Shown: positions 14,201 through 25,323 of the stretch, one piece after another
Numbering within the stretch: position 1 is the first letter of the stretch
Layout: each line of letters opens with the position of its first letter
NCBI RefSeq assembly: GCF_963675165.1
Contig: NC_087380.1
Coordinates: 1,913,803 to 1,977,802, forward strand
Source: Halichondria panicea
Lineage: Eukaryota > Porifera > Demospongiae > Suberitida > Halichondriidae
Length of the DNA: 64,000 nucleotides
Reading direction: 5' to 3'
Notes under the pieces: generated by a model
What the model saw: the letters and a program-made list of their open reading frames with translations, nothing else
What the model was told of the DNA's origin: nothing
Databases searched by the model: none
Made by a program: the position numbers and the translations under genes

Positions 14201-17200
14201 TCAGAAGTACAATAAGCAGATATCCATTGTACAGGTAGCTTGTACTATGAACACCTATTGATTAGAAGCAATTAGAAGCTGTTCTTCAACCCATTTACAT
14301 CTGAGTAGTAGTAAACATTCTTTGATCCCTGTGTGCATGCACTGTGCACATTTTGTGTGCTTGTGCTTGCACTTGACAAACCACATTTACAACTTCAGAC
14401 AACCCAGTTCCAATGCGGTCTGTAGTTTTAGTGAATGTGATTGGATAGTGAAGAATTTATCTTCACAATGTGATCCAAGTGTGTCACAGTAGTGTTCTAT
14501 AAAAGAGAGGACTTTTAGGCTGACCACAGCCAATGTATCTTATAATAGGGTACATGCATGTACACCCTGGAGTAGCAGGGTACATGCATGGGATTTGTAC
14601 CCTGGAGTATCCTGAGAGTTTCAATGGATATTCCTTAGTGTCAGAGCACATCATGGTACAAGTATGGTTAAATGAATTTTGTATGTACAGTGGCGTGTAC
14701 AATGGGGGGCTTGAGCACCCCCTGTCCTCCCAGACAATCTTAAAACTAATCCTATCACTCAGTAGCTAGCTAGCTATTACCGTAAGCGTTCCAATTATAG
14801 AACCAGCCTCGGTTAGGGCGCCCTCTTTTATATAACGCCCATATACTACCATATAAAATCATTTTTTTGTACATTGTTTCTATTATTTTTTACTAGTTCA
14901 GAACGTTTACGGTACTGTGCAGCTCCAGAGGTACTCATTGACAACAATTACAAGTCATGGCCACGCCCAATTGAGCATGCGCAATCAGCATTGCCATTCT
15001 AATGTTGTTATATAATGCATAATAGCTGATCAAGATCCTCTGCACTCTCCCAGTCACCTCTTGCTCTAGTTGGGAGGTCGGGTTTCTCAAGCCTATGTCA
15101 GGATTTGTCTTGCTGAATTATGTAACACGCTGATAAGCAGCTATGAATAATCTGTGAATAATATTATTCTGAAGTGGGTGTTAACCAATTTTACCTTGCT
15201 TTAGGTTGCGCAACCGGACGTGACACAGACCACAGTAGAAATGCTGCAATCTGATTGGGCTGCAACTATATTGCAGCAAAGACAAATCCTGACATAGGTT
15301 TGAAACCCTACCTCCCGTCAGGGGCGGTCGGACTCCGCCCAACTACTCTTGCTCCACTGAGAGCTAGACTGAGGACATCCCCATTGCAGTGATTGACCAG
15401 TTTGCTAGGGTGTACCCCAGGAGAATAGTGCATGGAGATCCTACAAGATGACTAACTCATGCATATTAAATTATGTCTTATTATCACGCTATGCACGTAA
15501 AAGACGCGCCGCAATAAATGCGGGGGCGTAACATCGGCCCCATGTTTTCTGTGCTCTTAAGCACCCCCCTGCTTCAATCTCTAGAAATGCCACTGATATA
15601 CGTGCAGTTTTGGACTGTGGCTTTCCTCCGACTGTTACCAATGGATCTCCTGGGACACCAACACTTGGGACAACATTTGGAGGGACAGTGTCTTACACGT
15701 GCAATGATAAATATCACATGTCAGGATTAGCCACTGTGACTTGTGAGGCTAGTGGGAGTTGGAGCACAAAACCAACTTGCTCAGGTGAATAATTGCTGTT
15801 AACTGCCTATAAGATATAAAGGTGTGCAATGCATTCATAGCCATGTGCGAAGACGTCAACGAGATTGTAAATGGTGACATCATCTACAATCCTGATACCA
15901 CACCGAGAACAGAGGGAGCCATTGCCTTGTACTCATGTGTGTCTGGTTACCAGCTGTCTGGTCTGAGCACTAGGATCTGTGTGGACGGTCGCAGAGGAAA
16001 TGGTGGTGCGTGGACTGGATCAATGCTGAGCTGTATAGGTACGAAAACAAATAGCGATCTCAATTCCCTTTGTATGTATATTTCCAATCATGCAGCTATC
16101 TGTAATGATCTCACCCTCGCCCATGGAGAGATTAGCTATAGTCCAACTATTAAACTAGAGGGATCTGTGGCTACACACAGCTGTGATGAGGGGTACGGAC
16201 TGTCTCCTAGCGTGACAACAAGAATATGTCAACCTGATATGACATGGAGTGGAGAGGACATCACTTGCCAATGTGAGAAGACATTTTTTCTGAAATATAA
16301 TGCTCACAATCAAATTTCATATTTCCACATGCACTTGTTATACAGCTATCACATGTCCACCTCTCACTCACCCCCATGGCTCAGTACTCCACTTTTCTTC
16401 TGGACCACCTTACCCCTTTGGAACACAAGCACGATACTCGACCATATCTTGTCCTGAGGATACACAGAAAAGAGGAGGAAATTATTTAAGGAATTGTACT
16501 GGTGATGGTCATAGCACTGTGGGTGTGTGGAATGGAACTGCTCCCGTTTGTGCAGGTATGTATTGCATCAATATAATTATTATGCCATGTATGCATCTCA
16601 ATTATAATCCAGGTCAACCTGTCTTTCTGTCACTTCAAGGAATAGCGTATTCTACTAACAACAGTAATATTCTAGTGACCAGAATTGGAACCACACGGGA
16701 GTCTGCCTTGACCTGTCACACTGACTCAACCTGCTGTATGGACAATCCACAAGGAAATTCAGGAGAGTGGTTGTTTCCTAATGGAGAGCGTATTACCCAG
16801 AACAGTATCACTGGTGATGGGTTCTATTGGAGCAGATACTATCAAGTACTCAGACTGTATCGTCAAGGTGATATCCAGTCTCCATTGGGACGTTACTGTT
16901 GTAGAATACCTAATCGCCGTGGTGATGTAGTGAGTGTTTGTGCTAATCTTACAGGTGAGTTTATTGTAAACATACTTCAGAACATTTTTATAACTGTTTT
17001 ATAACAGCCGACACCATTCGATGTCCCTCTGACTCGTTGATGGCTCCCACTAATGGGATGGTCTCATACTCTAGTCCAGTGGAAGATGGCAGTTACGTTT
17101 TTGGAACTGTGGCCACCTTCTCATGCTCTACTGGTTTTAGTCTTGATGGCACCTCAACTAGAACATGTGAGACTGAACAGGGAACATTTAGTGGCACCAC

Positions 17201-19524
17201 ACCATCTTGTATAGGTGAGAGAATACCATCCGCCCATCCGGTACCATGTACTGTAATTATATGCTTATACAAATTACAGCAATCACCTGCTCTGCTCTTC
17301 CTGCTATTCAACATGGGATGATTGTCTACTCCCGTGGCGGCACAACTGACTATGGAACAACAGCTACGTATCAATGCAACTATGGATATAGTATAGCGAG
17401 TGGAGACAGTGAGAGGACCTGTACTGGTGATGATAGGAGCACAGTGGGAGAGTGGAATGGTGCTGCTCCTCAATGTTCACGTATGTTCTACTATTGCAAT
17501 TGGTCGCACTGTGTCACATGATAATATACACACACAGCTGTGGACTGTGGGACTCCTCCGTCTATTATCAATGGATCTCATAGGACACCAACAACCTCAA
17601 CATTCACAGGGACAGTGACCTACAACTGTAATGATGGCTATGCACTCTTTGGGATTGCTACAAGTACTTGTCAGGCAAATGCAACCTGGAGCAGACCACC
17701 AGAATGCAGAGGTACATGTGTAGTGTGCACATTCATAAAAATGTGTTATACAGGTACAAAACAATATAATTTATGCCGCTGACTAATAAGCTCTATGGAA
17801 TATAATTATTGTGGTTCTCAGTTAATTAATTAACGTTTCTCTACATGCAGTCTCTTTAGTGATTGTACATAATTATTACAGCCACTGTAACTGCACTGGC
17901 CTGTACTGATCTGATGGATCTAGTCAATGGAAGTATTGTTTACACTATGAAGAGCATTGACAACATACCAGTGAGCACTGTGGCCACCTACACCTGTGAC
18001 CCTGGCTACACTCTCAATGGAGGTACCACCAGGACTTGTGGGAGTGGAGAGAGATGGAGTGGATCGGATCCAACGTGTAAAGGTTGGTGGCAATACGTTT
18101 ACAATCGTGTCACTGTGTTGAGCAAACAAATTAACAGTTGTTTTCTCCTATATATATATACAGTCATTATGTGTCCTCCTCTACCGACCATTACCAATGG
18201 CACCATCTCCTACTCTCCTGATGTCACCTCTGACTATGACCTGGGAACTATAGCAACCTACACTTGTGAGGCTGGGTTCTATCTTGAGGGTAATGAGGTA
18301 CGAGTGTGTATGGATGATGATGGAATGGACGTCATTGGATTGTGGAGTGGTCAGGAGCCAAGTTGTGTCTGTACGTTTTGTGTGTGTTTTGCAAGAGAAA
18401 ATTTACCACTATAATTATCGTATGTTAGTTATAGTACGTACTGTCACTATCTCCCTATAGTCATCATACGTAAATACTTAACATGGTCAGCCAGAAAAAT
18501 TATTCATGAGCTGTTTGCCACTGTTTCCCCAGTCATCCATCCTCCTGTACACTCAGTTTTGTTCCAGCTCAGACTCACCAACATCAACAACTGTCCTGAC
18601 TGGGTCGTGAGTGCAATGCTGCTTATATATTTTAACGTTACCCGAAGAAAATGTAATATTGCTCTCTGTACATGCAGGACCAGAATGGGAGGATTGAAGC
18701 TGTGATGAGTTCGTTTGCTACCGAGGTGGAGAGTCACTGTGGGTGTGGTTTCTCAAGCACGGTCATTACTGCCCCTCTCTTCCGCTGCTTCCCTGGGTCG
18801 GAAAGAGTTGTCACATTCCGAGCCACTCTAACCAATTCCAAGCTTCTCACGCCCATACAGGACTGGATACAAACCGATGGATTCATTCCCATTCAGAATG
18901 TACTGATTGAGGTGGACAAGTCTTGTCCTGTGCAGATATCGAGCCTTGCAGACACAGAGTGCACCAATCAGCCTACAGCTGCAGGGAGCAGTGACATAGC
19001 CACTGTGGTTGGTGGAGTGGTCGGGGTGGTCCTTGTGGTCGGTTTTGTTGTTGTAGTAATTGCTGTACTGTTGTTTAAGAGCAGGAGAGAGAAGCTAACT
19101 GTCCACAGAACCAGAAAGTGCGTTTATTAATCATGCTCATTATGTCTGCTACAGTTTAACTGAATTATTGTCTCCCCCCCCTAGAAATGAAGTAACACCA
19201 GTGTCGCTAAAGGGTGTGGTCAGTACTGGTGAGATACAACCATACGAGATGATGGAAATGGGTCACGAATACGAGGAAGTGTCCAAGTTCCAACAAGCCG
19301 TCGATGGAGAGTATGAGATCATTGGAGCACCCTCACAGACAACTGGCTCCGAGGGCAAGGCTCCTATAAAGACTGAGTTATCACCACCCACTCCACAACC
19401 CACTCCACCCACACCACAACCCTCACAAGCAACTAAGCCTGCCGGAAATGATATTGAGTTTACAGAGTGCGTTGCCTACAGCACGACCACCCACATTCGC
19501 CCCCCACAGTCCACAAGTTTATGA
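5234..19524 (+). CDS. Gene B: long sushi/EGF/Ig-like receptor with transmembrane segment and YEMM/YEEV/YEII tail; two exons disabled
   Basis: The exons I read are: signal peptide 5234-5330 (MKKLQGG start, hydrophobic [15 protein letters not shown]); sushi 5403-5585; dead sushi 5645-5835; sushi 12770-12946; dead sushi 12991-13200; EGF 13321-13437; calcium-binding EGF 13522-13647; sushi 13701-13907, 13955-14140, 15608-15784, 15841-16038, 16096-16272, 16346-16555; Ig-like 16613-16954 with paired CC and WLFPNG; sushi 17008-17214, 17280-17480, 17538-17711, 17882-18082, 18164-18370; membrane-proximal domain 18533-18606 and 18678-19117, which also holds the membrane helix; tail 19185-19524. If the two dead exons are skipped the frame stays open for 1,346 codons, because nearly all exons are phase 1-1. 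Role inferred: cell-surface recognition receptor signalling through tail tyrosines. It could instead be two broken pieces, as a 7-kb block of mobile elements separates its start from the rest. Confidence 0.6.
5645..5835 (+). pseudogene. Disabled sushi exon of gene B (in-frame TAG)
   Basis: Splice sites look normal (ATAG acceptor, CAAG|GTGAG donor), but the exon is 191 bases, not a multiple of three, and reads into TAG at 5731-5733. Homologous exons read AACACTGTAGCTTTC at this place. Skipping it keeps the frame. Confidence 0.7.
6935..7225. mobile_element. 291-bp TIR element, CAGGGGCATAGCC ends (hAT-like)
   Basis: It begins CAGGGGCATAGCCAGG and ends CCTGGCTATGCCCCTG, a perfect inverted terminal repeat of 16 bases. 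CCTATG lies just before it and CTATGCCTATG just after, a possible target duplication. The termini resemble those of many hAT-superfamily non-autonomous elements; this assignment is by end sequence only. Confidence 0.7.
7230..7545. repeat. Interspersed repeat copy 1
   Basis: The segment with AGAGAAAGGGAGCTAGAGCT and, further on, AGTCAGTCAGACAAAGAGC recurs at about 40,915-41,350, and its second part at about 33,040-33,140. Those copies carry an ACTT tetranucleotide run just before the AGTCAGTCAGAC motif. No coding potential seen. Confidence 0.5.
7966..9995. repeat. Inverted repeat pair about 2 kb apart
   Basis: Bases 7,966-8,010 (ACCGTATACCTCGCTTGCGC) are approximately the reverse complement of 9,951-9,995 (GTGAGGTATACGGTATAG). 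They may be the ends of one element; the right arm lies outside the 6,045-9,815 cluster, so the nesting order is unclear. Confidence 0.45.
8408..9152. mobile_element. TIR element of about 745 bp, GGATTGGAAACG ends
   Basis: The ends are inverted: AAAAGGAAGGGATTGGAAAC at 8,408 and TCCAATCCCCTTCCTTTTC near 9,150. GTGAAACACTCCGCGTTAT just inside the left end mirrors ATAACGCGGAGTGTTTCAC at the right. A diverged copy lies in opposite orientation at about 43,110-43,855. No transposase frame is intact. Confidence 0.65.
9993..10040. repeat. GT-rich microsatellite
   Basis: Imperfect GT/GTTT dinucleotide run, directly before the LINE fragment begins. Confidence 0.8.
10045..12620 (+). mobile_element. 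Decayed non-LTR retrotransposon (CR1/L2/Jockey-like LINE), reverse transcriptase region
   Basis: A reading frame with typical non-LTR reverse transcriptase blocks: CPIPKKGD and NFRPISLLP (11,025-11,100), [13 protein letters not shown] (11,269-11,310), [13 protein letters not shown] (11,440-11,480), the catalytic FADDTK (11,535-11,552) and the downstream [12 protein letters not shown] (11,980-12,015). The frame is broken by TGA at 11,329-11,331 and 11,854-11,856 and by a foldback insertion at 10,284-10,823. The 3' end has a TAA-rich microsatellite near 12,570-12,590, as in L2/CR1-type elements that lack poly(A). The endonuclease half is missing, so the copy is 5'-truncated. It lies in the long intron of gene B, same strand, and is not expected to move. 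Confidence 0.85.
10284..10823. mobile_element. Near-perfect foldback element inserted into the LINE
   Basis: Two arms of about 200 bases (10,284-10,490 and 10,610-10,823) are almost exact reverse complements, from CTCAGGTATATTAAGGACTG on the left to CAGTCCTTAATATACCTGAG on the right, around a short spacer. It splits the reverse transcriptase frame between the blocks ending SPTYQLL and beginning SSISIEESE. The high arm identity suggests a recent insertion. Confidence 0.8.
12991..13200 (+). pseudogene. Disabled sushi exon of gene B (nonsense codon)
   Basis: Splice sites and length (210 bases) are normal, but codon TAA lies at 13083-13085 where paralogous exons in gene D have TAC. A single C-to-A change explains it. 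Skipping this phase 1-1 exon would keep the gene open. Confidence 0.75.
14688..15595. mobile_element. Composite TIR element in gene B intron, CAGTGGCG ends
   Basis: It begins CAGTGGCGTGTAC and ends AAATGCCACTG. A run with GAGCACCCCC near the left end mirrors AAGCACCCCCC at the right. Inside is a foldback (about 15,050-15,345): CCTATGTCAGGATTTGTCTT against AAGACAAATCCTGACATAGG. CAGTGGCG ends also occur at 30,626-30,992. Confidence 0.6.
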
Positions 19525-20159
19525 GCACTGAAATACCCCCCTGGCCCTGTCCTGGCCCTGTATGCAAATTGACTGTAAAACTGTGACGCATAATTTTATC
19601 CTTATAGATTTGCACATTAGTTTGTGATCTTTTTAATATATGTGGTGTGGATTCTCGTTAAATCATGTACTCCAGGCTACAACAGAGTAGCAATTTAATA
19701 GTTCTTAAGATGACCTTTCCCCTAGGTAAACACTGAAGCTGTTTCATTACCCTACTAGAAGACAAAGTGTACAGAGACTAAGACCACCTCTGATCTGAGA
19801 TAGAACGACCCTTGGAGAGTGGGAGGGGCCAGACCAGAGACCACTACTATTCCACCAATAGGAGAATAAGTAGTTGCCTCATTTCTGAGTCATCCTATTA
19901 CCAAGAATTATGTGCACGTATAATTATTGCATTTTATTTTGCATGGCAATATCATTAAAATAGTTGTGGATTCTCTCGAGGTCATGCCGCGGAGGAATGT
20001 GTTACCTTATAGAGGGTTATTTTCGAGGCACTACATTTTTTATTTTGAATGACCACACCCCTACAGTAGAGAGGTATTTGTTTTGGTGCATTGACACGGA
20101 TGCATGTATGTATCAGATTATGTGATTTTTGATCACTTTCCTCTTATTTCCCTGTGCAG
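19525..20159. other. Gene B to gene C spacer, duplicated at 41.6-42.4 kb
   Basis: No gene seen. From about 19,910 the sequence (for example GTCATGCCGCGGAGGA and the segment around 20,030-20,150) recurs at 41,660-42,420. That second copy is interrupted by about 520 bases after GTAGAGAGGT. Confidence 0.6.
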
Positions 20160-20350
20160 AGATGAAGGCAGGTTCAAGAGGATCCCCGTGTACAGAGACC
20201 CTGCTGGGAGGTACGGATTTGCATCACCATTCGAATTTGGCTCAGTTTAGTTCTGTACTATGCCACCAACACGATAGAGAAACACAACCCTGAACTGGAG
20301 ACAATGCTTAGATACCCTGCATTCCATGTGGATATAGGGACCATTAGTAA
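20160..20350 (+). pseudogene. p85-like SH2 C-terminal exon relic 2, upstream of gene C
   Basis: After a CCTGTGCAG acceptor it encodes GRFKRIPVYRDPAG and RYGFASPFEFG. An 8-base deletion then shifts the frame into TAG within TCAGTTTAG. Downstream codons for KHNPELETMLRYPAFH remain readable in another frame. The copy at 42,423 has the same deletion, so the two share descent. No FLVR exon is recognisable just upstream. Confidence 0.7.
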
Positions 20351-20511
20351 CTGAACTAGCAGCTGTACAGTATTGTATGTGTATTCATTTTCTGTGTACG
20401 TGGGTGGATGTACACTCATGCAGTTTTGATGTGTGGAAATTTCAATTCAAATTCCTGTTGTCATCATTTATAATAAAGTCAACAAAACCAATGAATGCAT
20501 GTGCATGCATG

Positions 20512-23500
20512 CATGAAGATAACATGAAGAAGTTAGGTGATTGTGTATATCTTGGTTGGTATTTGACTGGAGCTGCTCAGCTCCTACTAGTGTGTGGACA
20601 AAGTTCACCTGCAGCTGGTATGTTTACTTTCATGACCTCTGCCAGCTCTAGCATGCATAGTGTAATAAATGTTAATTGGATGCATGCAGAAGTGTACTTA
20701 TCTCATGGATCAAACAACATCACCACTAACAACACTGAGATCCCCATCACTGATATTGGAGAGGATGCTGTGGGTGGTCTGCCCTCTCTCATCTGTCAGA
20801 CTGACCTCACCGCCTGCTGTAGAAGTCACGCTGAGAACAATGGTAATGGAGGACTGGGACAGTGGGGACGTATCCTGATGGGAGTGTGATACTGAACAAT
20901 GCTGGGTCAATGGCTGCTGGACATCAGTTCTACATTGTGAGGAATGCTCCACAACTCATCAGACTGGCTCGTAGACAGTCTAACAATCCCCTGAGTCCAA
21001 CCGGGTCCTACTGCTGTACCATACCAACTACTGGAGGAGAAATGACCCTCTGTGCCAATATTAACCTGGGTGAGTGAGCTAGTACAGCTATAGTACATGC
21101 AGTGCATGCATGATGGATACATGTGCATATGCGACAATATGTATAATATACAGTAATAATTATTTTTCTGGTGAAAAACAAAATTACCTTTTGCCATCTA
21201 ACTATTGCGTTCTGCCAAGGATTGTATATATTTACCAGTATACAAATTTAGGTTTTGCTATTTTATTGTTGCGAATTGATCACCTTTCGCGTATGGTATA
21301 ATATATAGTGATAAATGCATGCATACAGTTGTGGACTGTGGCCCGCCTCCCACTATTTTCAATGGATCTCCTGGGACACGAACCAGCACAACATTTGGAG
21401 GGACAGTGTCTTACACATGCAACGATAGATACCGTATGTCAGGATCAGCCACTGTAACTTGTGAGGCTAGTGGGAGTTGGAGCACAAAACCAACTTGCTC
21501 AGGTCTGTGAAACATAATTGTGGTGCCGTATAGTGGGAAATTTTCGCGGGTGAACGTTTTTGCCATATGACTCAAGAGCCCTCAGAATAAATTTTCGCAG
21601 TTTTCGTTTCAATGCCAAAAAATCATCAATCCCCCATATACAAACATTGCACAGAGACACTATTTTGAAAACTTCCTTTTGGGATTGTGTGAAAGTAATT
21701 TGCTATCTTGAAAGTATTGAGTTTAAACTTCCTTTTTAGACTATGTGGAAGTAAAAACTTTAGATTCACCTTTTTAAAGCCAACACCCATGCATCAATAA
21801 AAATATTCGTGTGTGGGCCTAGTTTTGTGTTAGTTTTGTGTTAGCTAATTGTGTTAGCTAATGGTAGGGTCGTTTTTAGCTGCGATGGAGTGTGGGGATC
21901 GGATCCAACGTGTGAAGGTTGGAGGCAATACGTTTACAGTCATGCACTCTGTGTTGAGCAATATTAATATTTCAAGTGTATTAATCTCTTACAGCCATTG
22001 AGTGTCCTCCTCTCTACCGGCCATTATCAATGGTACTATGATCTCCTACTCTCCTGATATCACCCCTGACTATGACCTGGGAACTAATGCAACCTACACT
22101 TGTGATGCTGGGTTCTATCTTGAGGGTAATGAGGTACGAGTGTGTATGGGTGATGATGGAATGGACACCATTGGAGTGTGGAGTGGTCAGGAGCCAAGCT
22201 GTGTCCGTAAGTTTAGCAATTGTAGTGTGTGTTTTGCTACAGAACATTTGCCACTATGTTAGTTTACTGTAATGGCATACGTATAGTACTGTGCACCTAG
22301 ATCTCTGATTGTTTATTGGCAAGACCTATATTCATGAACTGTATCATTTCCCCAGTCACCCCTCCTCCTGTACGTCCAATGTTGTTCCAACTCAGACTCA
22401 CCAACATCAACAACTGTCCTGACTGGGTGGTGAGTGCCAAGAATGTCCTAAAGCTAAAGCAAACTAACAATTACTTCTCTCTCTACAGGACCAGGATGGG
22501 AGGTTAGAAACTGTAACGAATGCGTTTGCTGCCGAGGTAGAGAGTCACTGTGGGTGTGGTTTCTCAAGCATGGTCATGACTGCTCCCCACTTCCGCTGCT
22601 TCCCTGGGTCGGACAGAACTGTCACATTCCGAGCCACTCTAACCGATTCCAAGCTCCTCACTCCCATACAAGACTGGATACAAACCAATGGATTCATTCC
22701 CATTCAGAATATACTGATTAAGGTGGACAGTCTTGTCAGGTGCAGATATCGAGCCTTGCAGATACAGAGTGCACCACCAACCAGCCTGTAGCTGCAGCGA
22801 TCATTGACCTAGCCACTGTGGTTGGTGGAGTGGTGGGAGGAGCGGTGGGGTTGATCCTTCTGGTGGGCGTTGTTGTCATAGTGATTGCTGTACTGTTGTT
22901 GAAGAGTAGGAGACAGAAGATTATCGTCCACAGAACAACAAAGTGGGTGAATCAATAATTTTACTAGAGCATTGAAGTGCAAACCCTCGGCGGTAATTTG
23001 TGATTTGATGTAGTCTACAGCCTCGAATCAAAGCCGTGTGTACATACATGTACATAGGCCGCATGCAGCTTACTCGCTTTTATGAAAACGAAACATCAAA
23101 ACATAGCTAGCCAACTTTACCTTGTAAAAACAGTGCTATCTGAGTATACACACAACGACAGACAGACTGACTGACCGACTATATACTATAAAACCCGTGG
23201 CGCCGCGGCGCACCTCGGGTTAATTTTGTATCTCTGAATTTGTACAAATTAACTATATCTACATTTCCCCTCCCCAGACATGACCTACCACCAGTGTCGC
23301 TAAAGGGTGTGGTCAGTACTGGTGAGATACAATCATATGAGATAATGGAAATGGGTCACGAATACGAGGAAGTGTCCAAGTTCCAACGAGCCGTTGGTGG
23401 AACACTACCCTTACATACAACTGGCTCCGAAAGCAAGTATGTTATAAAACTGAGCCATCACCACCCACTCCACCCACTCCACCCACACCACAACCCTCAC

Positions 23501-23608
23501 AAGCGACTAAGCTTACTGGAAATGATACTGAGTTTACAGAGTGTGTTGCTTACAGCAGTGCACGACCACCCACAGTCGCCCCCCACATCCCACCAGCTTA
23601 TGAACTAA
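20512..23608 (+). pseudogene. Gene C: type-1 sushi receptor, multiply frameshifted
   Basis: Exons: signal peptide 20512-20617 (MKKLGD start, GQSSPAAG end), Ig-like 20690-21069, sushi 21329-21502, remnant of a sushi exon end at about 21,886-21,917, sushi 21995-22206, membrane-proximal 22356-22429 and 22489-22942 with the membrane helix (VVGGVVGGAVG), tail from 23278. Damage: an extra base near 20,866 in the Ig exon (the frame for WGRYPDGS shifts), two extra bases in CCTCCTCTCTACC near 22,013, one missing base at about 22,729 before the cysteine SCQ codons, and one missing base in the tail near 23,446. Tail tyrosines YEIM and YEEV precede the last break. It is paralogous to gene F and, at the 3' end, gene A. 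Several independent breaks make assembly error unlikely as the whole explanation. Confidence 0.75.
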
Positions 23609-24590
23609 TACCCAACCCCCTGTATGCTACTGTTGACTATTTGCATATTGTATAATCTTGTCTAATGTATTGCTTGCATGCATTTCATTTAATTTTGCAT
23701 GGCATTGTCATCAATTTTACGCATCCTTGCTATTTGGACTCCACCCTGGATTATCATGCCATGTCGTTGAATGTGGTTGTTATTAAAACTCATAGCAGCC
23801 TGACCTCTATTCCAGGCCATATATTTCATCTAGCATTTGAAAAGCCGTTCTGGTGACAAATTAAAAAGTAAATGTGTGACCTGGTGGCAGAGGAAGATAT
23901 CAGTATATCAATTAAATCTGCTTCCAGAGGACTTGCATTTCGATCATCTACTCTTTCTTTGTTACCTCCAATCACAGGGAAGTTTACAAGGGGGGAGGTA
24001 CTTAAAGAAAGATTAGATGATAGGAATGCAATTAAAATGTCCTCTGAAAGCAGATTTTAACTTTGACCTTGTGACTATCCAACTCGCGAGTATGAATCTA
24101 GCCGATAGGATCATTGAGATGTAATAATATGAAACTGTGTCCCTCCTAGGGATCTTTGCATGGAGTGTGTATTGTAGGTATACTGAGTATTCCCTGTCAG
24201 CTCAACTTCCACCCCATTTAATACTACCACTGAATACATGTACTATTTCTTAGGGCAGGTGCCCACATTGGTTTACTATTCCAACCACTGTAGACATACA
24301 GCTGTTTACTTGTAGGGATGTGTGTGTGTGTGTGTGTGTGTGTGTGCTTGCTTTCAGTGTTTATTGTGAGCATTGCCTGTTGTGTTGTCCTAAGACAATG
24401 TTTGTCCACCTTTCGGCTGTGATAGTTTAGGAACTCTAGCAAATGGTGCATGTTGCCTTTGTTTCATTTAATAGTCAATCTGTTCACTGTGTGTGAAGTA
24501 CCTTACTAGTTAGTGATGACATAGAGTGATGTTGCAATGATTTTGTATTAACCCACCCGAGCCAGTGCAATTTTGTATTAACCCAACCCA
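23609..24590. other. 3' flank of gene C
   Basis: Duplicate of the gene A and gene F flanks, including the short inverted-repeat element at about 23,907-24,058 and a TG dinucleotide microsatellite at 24,318-24,346. No gene seen. Confidence 0.55.
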
Positions 24591-24597
24591 ACCCACT

Positions 24598-25088
24598 CTC
24601 AGGAAAGATGGTTCTCAAGACATGTCGCTCACAACGGGACCTTCCTGATTCGACCCAGCGTTGGCCTTAATTGTCACTGACACACTATATAAACTATAGC
24701 TGTAGTGTCTGTCATTGAGGCTATAGCTCATTACAAGTACATCTGTACTTGTCAATAGTCTAAATTGGTACTGTACAATGCTGTAATGTTTTTAAACCTA
24801 CCATTTGATACCAATAGCTTATTGTGTTCTTGCATTGAAATGCATCACATTGTAATTATAGACTCTATGTGGGTGACTATATTTACATCAGTCATGGTAT
24901 TCCCCATACAGAGATGGAGGCAGGTTCAAGAGGATCCCCGTGTACAGAGACCCTGCTGGAGGGTACGGATTAGCATCGCCATTCGAATTTGAAAGTACTA
25001 TGCCACCAACACGATGGAGAAAACCCTGATTCATGAACTAGAGACAATGCTTAGATACCCTGCATTCCATGTGGACAGGGGCCGTTAG
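24598..25088 (+). pseudogene. Split SH2 relic 3, upstream of gene D
   Basis: The FLVR exon (from 24,598) is the best preserved of the array, reading ERWFSRH then AHNGTFLIRPS in one frame, but it meets TGA soon after. The second exon starts after CATACAG at 24,911, reads DGGRFKRIPVYRDPAG and loses about 25 bases after CGAATTTGA. Its end GGCCGTTAG (stop 25,086-25,088) matches the other copies. Confidence 0.7.
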
Positions 25089-25323
25089 TAACTGAACTAG
25101 CAGCTGTACAGTATTAATTGTATGCATGTACTCTTTCTGTGTATAATATTATGTGGTGCATATGGGACTTATTGTGGCATGCACTTTTGATATGAATTTA
25201 CTTCCTGTTGTCATCACCAATTCATTTGGAGGCATGTTTAATCAAAGATATAGGAAGGGAAGTACGTTAGTGATAACATGAGTGATTATTCTGAAGTCTT
25301 CCCTCCTATATCTCTGGTTTAAT

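Noticed and set aside
17093..17473. 127-codon minus-strand frame
   Set aside because: It is antisense to well-supported sushi exons of gene B; the same shadow pattern appears opposite most sushi exons.
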